From Sporosarcina sp. Marseille-Q4943 (GTDB taxonomy: Bacteria; Bacillota; Bacilli; Bacillales_A; Planococcaceae), in contig NZ_OX031157.1 in the NCBI RefSeq assembly GCF_943736995.1, positions 496,001-560,000 on the forward strand: a stretch of DNA of 64,000 nucleotides, read 5' to 3'. The notes under the pieces were generated by a model. It saw only the letters and a list, made by a program, of their open reading frames with translations, had not been told where the DNA came from and did not search any database. The first letter of the stretch is position 1. Each line of letters starts with the position of its first letter. This document shows, one piece after another, positions 1-7,286 of the stretch. The position numbers and the translations under genes were made by a program.

Positions 1-946
1 TACAAAGCGGCAGTATTTCAAGATAGTTATAACCGAGCAAGTGCATAACAGTAACAGCTGCAAGAGCGTTCAATCTATTATGTTTCCCAGGCAAAAAGAT
101 TGGATATAAATCGTAAGGTATCATCTTTCCAGCAACCATCAGTTCATTAAAAAAGTGGATTGGTCTTTCAGAGCATTTGACGAGTTTTACACACTCGCTA
201 TCAGCCGCATTGACAATTAGATGACTCGCCATTGTCGTTAGCCTCTTTTTTGCTGCAATATAAGCTTCCTTGCTGCCATGCTCTTCATAATGATCGACTC
301 CGATATTCAAAAAGACCCCGACATCAATTTTGCAATGATCCAATCTTGATGTGGAAAGTCCGAGTGAAGAGGCTTCCATCACCATGTATTTAATCCCTGC
401 ATCTACGCATTTCCTCAGTAATGGATGAAGGAACTCTGCGGGTAAAGTGGTCATTTCCGGAATTTCGAGATTGACTTTCCTGCCATTCATGAAAAGGCCG
501 GTCGTCCCGATAACCGCAGCCGGTTCACCAAGCATCGCCAATAACTGGCCAATGAAATGCGTGACAGTCGTTTTTCCGTTCGTGCCTGTCACTGCGATGA
601 TTGTCATTGATTCAGATGGATGACCCGCGAGCTTGGCGCTGGCATGGGATATGAACTTCCTTCCATCCGGAACAGTAATGAGTGTCATTTCTTTCGTCGA
701 ATAATAATCCAAACTAGTATTGCGATCGACGACGATAGCAACAGCCCCTCTTTCAATCGCTTCTTGGACATGCAAAATTCCATCGTCGCAAGCACCTTTC
801 CTCGCGACGAATATGAATCCGTCCTTCACATTGCCAGACCTCTCCGTTATACCATGAATTGGTACGCCGACACTTCCCGAAACCGTACAGGGCCAGTCTT
901 TCAAGATCTCAGATAGTAACAGAAGCCCCCTCCCCTTCCCGAACAA
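1..946 (-). CDS. MurE-like Mur ligase paralogue (3' part beyond the window)
   Basis: ATP-dependent Mur ligase family; such enzymes join an amino acid to a UDP-MurNAc-peptide in the cytoplasm. Seen on the minus strand: an N-terminal MurE-type domain (LSEILKDWPCTVSGS, then GFIFVARKG), the ATP loop GTNGKTT near positions 568-590, the central-domain stretches MEASSLGLSTSRLDH and FLNIGVDHYEEHGSKEAY, and PGKHNRLNALAA near the edge. The frame is open to position 1, so the C-terminal domain and the DNPR-like amino-acid selectivity motif cannot be read. The start is uncertain. The only codons after the upstream stop are TTG at 946-944, CTG at 922-920 (just after a GGAGGGG tract) and TTG at 904-902. 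The ATG at 953-951 is out of frame by one base across a G5 run. It is divergent from an aspartokinase-like gene. It is probably a paralogue rather than the main murE of the dcw cluster, but that is inference. Confidence 0.75.
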   Translation of the reverse strand, partial: MFGKGRGLLLLSEILKDWPCTVSGSVGVPIHGITERSGNVKDGFIFVARKGACDDGILHVQEAIERGAVAIVVDRNTSLDYYSTKEMTLITVPDGRKFISHASAKLAGHPSESMTIIAVTGTNGKTTVTHFIGQLLAMLGEPAAVIGTTGLFMNGRKVNLEIPEMTTLPAEFLHPLLRKCVDAGIKYMVMEASSLGLSTSRLDHCKIDVGVFLNIGVDHYEEHGSKEAYIAAKKRLTTMASHLIVNAADSECVKLVKCSERPIHFFNELMVAGKMIPYDLYPIFLPGKHNRLNALAAVTVMHLLGYNYLEILPLC

Positions 947-1037
947 TTTTCATGGATACCGAATATATTGAGAGCGAACCATACTTTATCGTATGAAGGA
1001 AATGGAACGAACGACACGAAGAAAGTTGGGAGCTTGA

Positions 1038-1769
1038 ATGATAGTTCAAAAATTTGGCGGAGTGGCCATGAAAGACAAACAATCAAGAAAAATATGCATC
1101 GGTCACATAAAATCCGGAATCGAAAAACATCAAAATGTCGTCGTGGTCGTTTCAGCAATAGGAAGAGGAGAAGATCCATACTCCACAGACCGGCTATTAA
1201 AGCTAACTGATGCATTTATCCACTCAAAAGTTGCAAGTGATCTTGCCGCATCATGCGGAGAACTAATCGCATCAGCCATACTATCTGCCGAGCTTGAGGA
1301 GGCAGGAGTCCCGAATAGAGTTCTGCACGGAATTCAAGCAGGCATATGGACTTCCGGCGATTTCGGGGATGGGACGATCAGCGACATCGATCCGACAATG
1401 ATCGTAGACAGTCTAAGAGAATCTGGTTGTGTTATTATTCCAGGCTTCCAAGGAATCAACGAATTTGGTCAAGTGATGACAATCGGCAGAGGAGGCAGCG
1501 ATTTAACCGCCATAGCACTCGGCGGAGCTCTTCGTGCATCGCATGTAGAGTTTTTCAAGGACGTTCCTGGTGTCATGACAAGCGATCCCCGTACCGGTAC
1601 AGACGCCAAGAAGATGGATATCATGAACATACTTCAACTGTTGCCTCTATTGGAAACAGATCGCCCCGTCATTCAGAAGCGCGCAGCTATTTACGCAATG
1701 AAAAAAGCGATACCTCTATATGTAAGAGGCATCACTTCTAATGAAGAAGGAACTTGGATTCTACCTTGA
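1038..1769 (+). CDS. Aspartokinase-like amino acid kinase without ACT domains
   Basis: A 243-residue protein of the amino acid kinase fold. It shows the aspartokinase signature KFGG at residues 5-8, VVSAIGRGEDPYSTD around 38-52, the glycine loop TIGRGGSDLTAIALGGAL around 145-162, and FFKDVPGVMTSDPR, which resembles the aspartate kinase nucleotide site. Full aspartokinases have about 400 residues and end in two ACT domains that bind lysine or threonine. This protein stops after the catalytic domain, so it should lack the usual feedback control. The ATG has GGGAG about 5 bases upstream. It is divergent from the MurE-like ligase, which suggests a cell-wall precursor or unusual amino acid activation role, but the substrate cannot be read from the sequence. 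The alternative is a diverged aspartokinase for diaminopimelate or lysine supply. Confidence 0.8.
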   Translation: MIVQKFGGVAMKDKQSRKICIGHIKSGIEKHQNVVVVVSAIGRGEDPYSTDRLLKLTDAFIHSKVASDLAASCGELIASAILSAELEEAGVPNRVLHGIQAGIWTSGDFGDGTISDIDPTMIVDSLRESGCVIIPGFQGINEFGQVMTIGRGGSDLTAIALGGALRASHVEFFKDVPGVMTSDPRTGTDAKKMDIMNILQLLPLLETDRPVIQKRAAIYAMKKAIPLYVRGITSNEEGTWILP

Positions 1770-1770
1770 A

Positions 1771-2856
1771 TCATTTACGTAAAAAGTTCGAGTTCGGGTT
1801 TTCTTTCTTGTCTGATTTAATCAGCACTTGCGTATAGTACTTTCCATATGCCCCTGTACCAATATCGGTCACATCCGAATCCAGCAAGACACTACGATGA
1901 GCGGGAGAATTCAGCCAACCATGGACTGCTTCTATGGCATCCACGTAATTGGCAGCGATATTCTCCCCGGCTTTTTTATGTTCAATGCCTAAGCTTTTTA
2001 ACCGTTGCGATAAATTGCCTGCCGATGGCGACTCATGCGAAAAATAATTTTCAAGCGCCATATCCTTGCTATGGTTTTGAGCAAGCAATGATAACCAGTA
2101 ATCATTTTCAAGCGGATTTAAACCATGATGTTCCCGATACATATTCGTCAGTTCAATAATTTGCCTTTCCATCGAACGATCGACTTCCATTTGCACCGAT
2201 GAAGATGGCCGATTGGTCACGACTAAATCCCCTGCGAATTCCATATCATACGGCTGATGGATGACAAGCGTTTTCGGATCGATGAAACGGACACCTTCAA
2301 TTACCTCATCCTCGGCATCGACATACACTTGCGCATACAAATCTTCATACTTAAGCAAGATCCTATCCTTTAAGTCCTGACTATTCAAAGTAAATGTATA
2401 AATATTTTCATCCAATATCACATTAACTTCAGACTCGATAATCGAAAAGCGAAATACTTCATTAATGTTCTGACCAATAGGGATAGGTGTTACATCCGCC
2501 TCCTGATCAGCACTGAAAACTTGATTGACTATACCGTCTTCAACACCCGCCATCAACTGAATATCTTCCAAGTACACCCACCACTCATACCCATAAGCGG
2601 ATGGTTCAATCCTGTCAGGTTCCCCTATCAACTCAACTAGTCGATCGGAAGACTTTCCGACAAGAGTGGAAAGCCCTGTTTCAGGCCGTTTAGGACCAGC
2701 TGTCAGTTCAACGACTTCCTTATTCGGAGCCGGAATTGCCGTTCCATGTTTGACCGGCGATTCAAGCGGTTCATTTTCCTGGATCCTGCTCCCCATGAAA
2801 TAAAATAACGCGAGAAGGACACACAGTAATAATGCTATTTTCCATAATACTTTCAA
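1771..2856 (-). CDS. CAP-domain (SCP/PR1-like) membrane-anchored extracellular protein, YlbC-like
   Basis: About 361 residues. A hydrophobic N-terminal segment (LWKIALLLCVLLALFYFMG) acts as signal anchor. A middle region, residues about 50-200, matches the CAP-associated N-terminal domain (VGKSSDRLVELIGEPDRIEP, then YEWWVYLEDIQLMAGVEDG). The C-terminal CAP domain, about 225-355, carries LAQNHSKDMALENYFSHES, AGENIAANY and WLNSPAHRSVLLD, which hold the His/Glu residues typical of CAP proteins. It likely sits outside the membrane near the wall; the biochemical role of bacterial CAP proteins is poorly defined. The start is taken as TTG at 2856-2854, downstream of GGTGGG; a TTG at 2877 is the longer option. 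In B. subtilis ylbC lies near ctaG and ylbA, matching this order. It overlaps nothing and ends 1 base from the aspartokinase stop, tail to tail. Confidence 0.8.
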   Translation of the reverse strand: MKVLWKIALLLCVLLALFYFMGSRIQENEPLESPVKHGTAIPAPNKEVVELTAGPKRPETGLSTLVGKSSDRLVELIGEPDRIEPSAYGYEWWVYLEDIQLMAGVEDGIVNQVFSADQEADVTPIPIGQNINEVFRFSIIESEVNVILDENIYTFTLNSQDLKDRILLKYEDLYAQVYVDAEDEVIEGVRFIDPKTLVIHQPYDMEFAGDLVVTNRPSSSVQMEVDRSMERQIIELTNMYREHHGLNPLENDYWLSLLAQNHSKDMALENYFSHESPSAGNLSQRLKSLGIEHKKAGENIAANYVDAIEAVHGWLNSPAHRSVLLDSDVTDIGTGAYGKYYTQVLIKSDKKENPNSNFLRK

Positions 2857-3196
2857 GTCTTCTCGCCCACCTTCCAATACATGTTGTATTTACTGAAGCC
2901 TTGTAAGAACGCATAAAAATTAAGTTGACCATATATCAAAATGGCTGAGCAACAGAAAATCTTTAATTCTTGATAAATAGTATTAATTTGAGTATAAGTC
3001 AACTATTGCGAATTTCAAGCGTGAAAGTCTTTTCTTCAGTCATTATTTATTGGTGTAATTTGATGTTGCTAATCTGCTGAGCATATTCGTCGAAGCTTTC
3101 ATGACACAATGTTGTCATTGCAACTAACACTGATTTGTTCTATGATAATTAAGTATAGGCTTACGACTGGATGAATATGAAGGAGGACTTTGAACG
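2857..3196. other. Divergent intergenic region before the YugN-family gene
   Basis: A 340 bp A+T-rich gap between two divergent genes. It holds a sigma-A type promoter for the rightward gene and a dyad at 3101-3118 (ATGACA, six bases, TGTCAT) immediately upstream of and touching the -35 hexamer. The dyad could be an operator. I see no small gene, riboswitch or repeat in the rest. Confidence 0.4.
3118..3146 (+). promoter_or_regulatory. Sigma-A type promoter for the YugN-family gene
   Basis: TTGCAA at 3118-3123 and TATGAT at 3141-3146 are separated by 17 bases. The gene start lies about 50 bases downstream, with the ribosome site AAGGAGG at 3180-3186. Confidence 0.5.
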
Positions 3197-3562
3197 ATGT
3201 ATATCGAAAATACAGGTATTGAGGGCATTGTCGCAGAATTGTCACTACTTGACGAAATCATGTTGAAACACGATCTCGTACGAGCTGGACAATGGGACTA
3301 CGAGCGTGTTACATATGACAAGAAATACGTCATCAAGGAAGGCACTTATTACTTGCGCGTATTCGGTTTCACACCGGACGGAGACGTTGACACTCGCGAT
3401 GCAATCATGCATCTTAAAAAACCGGTGATCGGCAAACACTATTATCCACACGGCGTTGAATATGGCGAGGACGAGCACTTCCCTGAAGGACTCGTGAAAG
3501 ATTGTGAAGCAACACTTAAAGCTGTCTTGGAAGATTTGAAACCATATATTCTTACGAAATAA
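3197..3562 (+). CDS. ylbA: YugN-like family protein (YlbA position)
   Basis: A 121-residue acidic soluble protein (MYIENTGIEGIVAELSLLDE, then QWDYERVTYDKKYVIKEGTY) of the YugN-like family, whose function is unknown. A strong ribosome site GAAGGAGGACTTTGAACG precedes the ATG. In B. subtilis the family member YlbA lies next to ctaG and ylbC, which is the arrangement here, so the symbol rests on family plus position. It is monocistronic with its own promoter and a strong terminator. No catalytic motif is visible. Confidence 0.75.
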   Translation: MYIENTGIEGIVAELSLLDEIMLKHDLVRAGQWDYERVTYDKKYVIKEGTYYLRVFGFTPDGDVDTRDAIMHLKKPVIGKHYYPHGVEYGEDEHFPEGLVKDCEATLKAVLEDLKPYILTK

Positions 3563-3575
3563 GCATTTTTACATT

Positions 3576-3610
3576 AAAGCCGCGGAACTTATTGTTCTTC
3601 GGCTTTTTTT
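3576..3610 (+). terminator. Rho-independent terminator
   Basis: AAGCCG, a bulge, GGAAC, then loop TTATT, then GTTC and CGGCTT, followed by a T8 run. It ends the YugN-family transcript. Confidence 0.85.
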
Positions 3611-3672
3611 CCTATTCATTCCTCTGAATTTTGGTTATAATGAGAGCAATGAACATTTTGGAGGAATGACCG

Positions 3673-4731
3673 TTGTCTCGATGGCTTACAAAAAGGAATA
3701 TCATGCTACTCACTTTACTTATTATTACCATTTTAATTTTTGTTTTTATTCTCCCCATTTCCATACCAATCATTTTAGCCCTCTTGACAGCTCTTCTATT
3801 TGAGCCGCTCGTAAAATTAACGGAGACAAAATTTAAATGGAAACGTAAAATGGCAGTCATATCCGTTTTCATTTTCATTTTGGCGTTGCTAGCGATCACC
3901 ATTTATTACACAGTCACCTCATTGATTGGTAGACTCATTCAGTTTACCAAGGCCGCACCCGATTATTTAAATAAGCTTTCAGGAGTATGGATCGATTTTC
4001 AAAGTAAGCTTTTTGTGTATACATCAGGTTTGCCTGACGATGTTGTAAAGTCGGCACAAGACGGCTTCAATGACATTTTGGATTCGTTCCGAAAGTCGCT
4101 TTTGGAATTATTCAATTCTGAAAAAATTGTCGCTCTTGCAGCCGAAATACCAAATTTCCTAGTGAGCTTAATCGTTTATATGATCGCACTTTTCCTTTTC
4201 ATGCTTGAATTGCCTGAATTGAAGAAGATGGTATTCCGGCATTTCACGGATGAAACTGCGAAAAAGGTTCGCTATATGACAGTTAAATTGAATTCTGTCA
4301 TATTCGGTTTCATGAAAGCCCAATTGCTCGTCAGCTTTATCATTCTAGCAACTTCGTTCATCGGATTACTTATCATCGCACCTAAATATGCATTAGTCAT
4401 GTCAATTGTCATTTGGGTCATTGATGTTATCCCGATTTTAGGCTCCATTATCATTCTGGCACCTTGGTCGCTATACCAGTTCGTTAGTGGAGATATCGGT
4501 ATGGGGACAAAATTGGCCGTTTTGGCAGCAATCCTTCTGATCATTCGAAGAACTGTTGAACCGAAAGTGATGGGCAACCAGATTGGCTTATCTCCCCTCC
4601 CGACACTTATCGGGATGTTCATCGGGCTGAAGCTATTCGGCGTGCTCGGTTTCTTTATCGGGCCGATGATTGTTATTCTATTCAACACAGCACGCGAGGC
4701 CGGCATCATTAAGTTGAACTTCAAATTGTAA
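3673..4731 (+). CDS. ytvI: Sporulation integral membrane protein YtvI (AI-2E transporter/PerM family)
   Basis: A 352-residue polytopic protein of the PerM/AI-2E exporter superfamily. It has about eight membrane segments: paired helices at the N terminus (MLLTLLIITILIFVFILP and IPIILALLTALLFEPL), a long soluble part at about 95-165, and a C-terminal bundle. The C-terminal motif VEPKVMGNQIGLSPLPTLIG is typical of the YtvI subfamily, which is conserved in spore-formers; its transported substrate is unknown. The start is TTG at 3673 after GGAGGAATGACCG. It is unlinked to the cta genes in function as far as known, and sits between the YugN-family gene and the convergent ctaM with a shared terminator. 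Confidence 0.85.
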   Translation: MSRWLTKRNIMLLTLLIITILIFVFILPISIPIILALLTALLFEPLVKLTETKFKWKRKMAVISVFIFILALLAITIYYTVTSLIGRLIQFTKAAPDYLNKLSGVWIDFQSKLFVYTSGLPDDVVKSAQDGFNDILDSFRKSLLELFNSEKIVALAAEIPNFLVSLIVYMIALFLFMLELPELKKMVFRHFTDETAKKVRYMTVKLNSVIFGFMKAQLLVSFIILATSFIGLLIIAPKYALVMSIVIWVIDVIPILGSIIILAPWSLYQFVSGDIGMGTKLAVLAAILLIIRRTVEPKVMGNQIGLSPLPTLIGMFIGLKLFGVLGFFIGPMIVILFNTAREAGIIKLNFKL

Positions 4732-4736
4732 TAAGT

Positions 4737-4772
4737 AAAACGCGCTTCCTCATACGGAAGCGCGCTTTTTAT
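4737..4772. terminator. Bidirectional terminator between ytvI and ctaM
   Basis: GCGCTTCC and GGAAGCGC arms with loop TCATAC, flanked by A and T runs on both sides, so it can serve both convergent genes. Confidence 0.9.
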
Positions 4773-5230
4773 ATTCCTAATATGGCCTTGATCATCGAAG
4801 TGGTTTCTCCGCTCTCGTAAAAGACATACAGCAATAAATAGACAGCCACTCCTGTAATTGCCGTAAAGAACCAGATGATACTCGTGACGGGTCCGATTTT
4901 TCGATGCCTGTTCAGCTTGTTTTTAACTCCCCAATTGATTGTCATAATGCCTAAGACAGCACCAGTCGTCGAGAGCATAATATGAAAAATTAGAAAGACC
5001 GTGTAATAGATCTTCAGATTTTGCGGACCACCAAACGCCGTGTTTCCAACGAAAATCGTTCGGGATGCGTAGATGATGAAAAATAGGACTGCCGCTACAG
5101 CTGCAGCTACCATCGTCTTCTTATGGGCTTCAATCTTCCGCTCCCGAATCAATTTCCAACCGATAGCGACTAGAATTGCCGATAAGACAATAAAAAATGT
5201 GCTCAGAGTCGGTAAAAAAGGAACATTCAT
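4769..5230 (-). CDS. ctaM: DUF420 membrane protein CtaM, cytochrome aa3/caa3 maturation
   Basis: A 153-residue DUF420 protein with four hydrophobic segments (FFIVLSAILVAIGWKLI, MVAAAVAAVLFFIIYASR, VFLIFHIMLSTTGAVLGI and SIIWFFTAITGVAVYLLLY) and conserved histidines (EAHKKTM, FHIMLS, NRHRKIG). In Staphylococcus aureus the DUF420 protein CtaM is required for aa3-type oxidase activity, and in B. subtilis the family member is YozB, encoded elsewhere. Here it directly follows ctaG on the same strand, 28 bases downstream, which supports an oxidase assembly role. It shares the bidirectional terminator with ytvI. Confidence 0.85.
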   Translation of the reverse strand: MNVPFLPTLSTFFIVLSAILVAIGWKLIRERKIEAHKKTMVAAAVAAVLFFIIYASRTIFVGNTAFGGPQNLKIYYTVFLIFHIMLSTTGAVLGIMTINWGVKNKLNRHRKIGPVTSIIWFFTAITGVAVYLLLYVFYESGETTSMIKAILGI

Positions 5231-5258
5231 CTTATAATACCCCTTTAGTCAAAATGAA

Positions 5259-6176
5259 TCAGCCGTGTACTTTCAAGCTTTGTCTTTCTAATAAGTCCCT
5301 TTGGGTTATCTCATCTGCGTTCATCTGCTCTTCACGGTACCATTTAATGAAAATCTTACCGATTACAACGATGTAAATAATCTCCTGGATAACCTTCATA
5401 ATAATTCCGCCCAGCTGTTGGTCATACAATGTTGGCATATTCGTAAACAATTCCGGTCCTGATATGGAAAGTCCCGCTAGCGTTCCTGCAGGCACACATA
5501 AAGCCATCGCCTGCATCCATGCCTCACCACTGCTATACGTTTCATAGACGGGCACGTCCACAAAGATAATCAACGAACAGGCAGGTGTGATAAGAATTGC
5601 ACTCAGAATAACATAACCAATTTTCTTCAATCCATGGAGTTGAGGATGCTCTTCCAACGTATTCAATATCGGCCACCATAGGAATATTGCCGAAATGAAC
5701 AAAACGATTGTGAAAATGGCATGCAGAAACACGTTCATTTTAATATAATCCAAAACCATTGGATAGTGATTTAAGGAGAACATGACCGTAAACACCATGA
5801 GGCTGATGACTGGTTTCGTGAAGAGCCTAACAATTTTATCGATAATTTTCACGTTAAGGACAGTCTTCCAAATAAAATGAGGAATTCCGACAATCAAAAA
5901 TGGAGCAACTGCCAAAAGAAGAAGCGCCATTTGTGTCATATGGACAGAGAATAAAATGTGTCCAAGAAGGTCAACCGGCGAACCTTTCAAGATATACAGC
6001 AAGATCATCGCAGCCAGGAAGTATTTAATCTCCCTTCCGGTTACAGGTTCTGTCCCCTCAAACAAATGTCGCCATTTTTTGGTTAAGAGAAAATATAATA
6101 CAACGATTAGTACGATTGATAAGAAAAAATATGGACTCCATAACGCACGAAATCCAAATATGCTTAAAGGCATCAT
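5259..6176 (-). CDS. ctaG: Cytochrome c oxidase assembly factor CtaG
   Basis: About 305 residues, seven or more membrane helices, CtaG_Bacillus family. It is needed for delivering or inserting copper in caa3 oxidase. Motifs include FGFRALWSPYFFLSI at the N terminus, SVHMTQMALLLLAVAPFLIVG with the conserved His, and FSLNHYP. The start is the ATG at 6176 (MMPLSIFG), eight bases after GGAG; ATG 6182 is only two bases from the ribosome site, and the longer frame to 6254 lacks support. A terminator separates it from ctaF upstream, so read-through or a separate promoter must express it together with ctaM. Confidence 0.92.
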   Translation of the reverse strand: MMPLSIFGFRALWSPYFFLSIVLIVVLYFLLTKKWRHLFEGTEPVTGREIKYFLAAMILLYILKGSPVDLLGHILFSVHMTQMALLLLAVAPFLIVGIPHFIWKTVLNVKIIDKIVRLFTKPVISLMVFTVMFSLNHYPMVLDYIKMNVFLHAIFTIVLFISAIFLWWPILNTLEEHPQLHGLKKIGYVILSAILITPACSLIIFVDVPVYETYSSGEAWMQAMALCVPAGTLAGLSISGPELFTNMPTLYDQQLGGIIMKVIQEIIYIVVIGKIFIKWYREEQMNADEITQRDLLERQSLKVHG

Positions 6177-6271
6177 TGCCATCGCTCCTTTAAATATGTC
6201 TTTCCCTATTATAAAACGAACACGGCGCGAACACAATGAACGAACAATGAACAATCCTTTACTTTATAAGA

Positions 6272-6303
6272 AAAAGCCTGTGGAAGAATCCACAGGCTTT
6301 TCA
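6272..6303 (-). terminator. Terminator after ctaF
   Basis: On the minus strand AAAGCCTGTGGA, loop TTCT, TCCACAGGCTTTTTC. A long perfect stem separates ctaBCDEF from ctaG. Confidence 0.9.
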
Positions 6304-6310
6304 TAATTTA

Positions 6311-6658
6311 TTACCACCAAACGATTGTAACGAATGTCAAAGGAATTAGGAAGCCTAAAAGAGCTCCGGTAAACATGAACATTTGAGGAATGCCATGTCC
6401 TTTTTCATTCATATGCATGAAATAATACAGTTGTAAACCGACTTGAACTGCTGCAAAGAGCATTACAACCGGAATGATGAAATACTTCGAGAATCCTGCA
6501 ACGCCTGCTTCATGCGCAACAACCATGGAGAATGAAATAAGTGTCAGGAAGATCATAAGCGAAAACATCATTACCTGATCTCGCATGGATTTTTTTGCAC
6601 GTCGTTGTGCGAGCTGCTGCTCGGCAGGTGTACGTTTGTAAACTTGAATGTCTGCCAT
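6311..6658 (-). CDS. ctaF: Cytochrome caa3 oxidase subunit IV
   Basis: A 115-residue membrane protein (COX4_pro family) with three helices: MMFSLMIFLTLISFSMVVA, YFIIPVVMLFAAVQVGLQLY and MFMFTGALLGFLIPLTFV. It is the small subunit of the quinol-independent caa3 oxidase in the cytoplasmic membrane. It is the last gene of the ctaBCDEF unit, one base after the ctaE stop, and is followed by a strong terminator. Confidence 0.93.
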   Translation of the reverse strand: MADIQVYKRTPAEQQLAQRRAKKSMRDQVMMFSLMIFLTLISFSMVVAHEAGVAGFSKYFIIPVVMLFAAVQVGLQLYYFMHMNEKGHGIPQMFMFTGALLGFLIPLTFVTIVWW

Positions 6659-6659
6659 C

Positions 6660-7286
6660 TTAACCTATCACTCCCATCAAGTAGACTACAGTGAAGATGA
6701 ATACCCAGACGACGTCAATGAAGTGCCAGTACAATGAAAACGTGTAGTACTTCGTTGCGTTGTATAGGTTCAGACCGCGTTTCGCATTACGGAAAATCAA
6801 CAATGTAATCCACACAAGGCCGACAGCAACGTGGAAACCGTGTGTTCCGACAAGCGTATAGAACGCAGAACTGAAGGCACTGTTGTTATATGTGAAGCCA
6901 AGTTGCACATAGTGCGAGAACTCGTACACTTCAAGCATTAGGAAGCCAAGTCCTAGAAATGCTGTGATGGCAAGCCAAAGTTGCATTTTCTTGAAGTTGT
7001 AGTTACGCAGATGGTACATGGCGAACACACTCGTCAATGAAGATGTCAAAAGCAACATCGTCATGACAAAGACTAGCGGTAATTCATAGAGCTCTTGAGT
7101 CGAGAATCCAAAACCGCTTGGACCCGAGTTTTTCAACGCTACGTATGTCGCGAAAAGCGTCGCGAACAGAATTGTTTCTCCTCCAAGGAAGAGCCAGAAG
7201 CCGACAAACTTGTTTTTCGCTTCAAGCGTCGCCTTTTCTGGATTATCGGGCCAAGTTTCAGGGGTGAATTTTTTGTTCAAATCCAT
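6660..7286 (-). CDS. ctaE: Cytochrome caa3 oxidase subunit III
   Basis: A 208-residue protein with five membrane helices of the heme-copper oxidase subunit III family. It shows FVGFWLFLGGETILFATLFA near the N terminus, GTHGFHVAVGLVWI in the middle and YWHFIDVVWVFIFTVVYLMG at the C terminus, the classic subunit III signature. Subunit III lacks metal centres and stabilises subunit I. Its ATG overlaps the ctaD stop by one base, indicating translational coupling. Confidence 0.96.
   Translation of the reverse strand: MDLNKKFTPETWPDNPEKATLEAKNKFVGFWLFLGGETILFATLFATYVALKNSGPSGFGFSTQELYELPLVFVMTMLLLTSSLTSVFAMYHLRNYNFKKMQLWLAITAFLGLGFLMLEVYEFSHYVQLGFTYNNSAFSSAFYTLVGTHGFHVAVGLVWITLLIFRNAKRGLNLYNATKYYTFSLYWHFIDVVWVFIFTVVYLMGVIG

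Noticed and set aside
4272-4724. 150-codon antisense ORF inside ytvI
   Set aside because: It mirrors the codon pattern of the real membrane protein and has no ribosome site or family.
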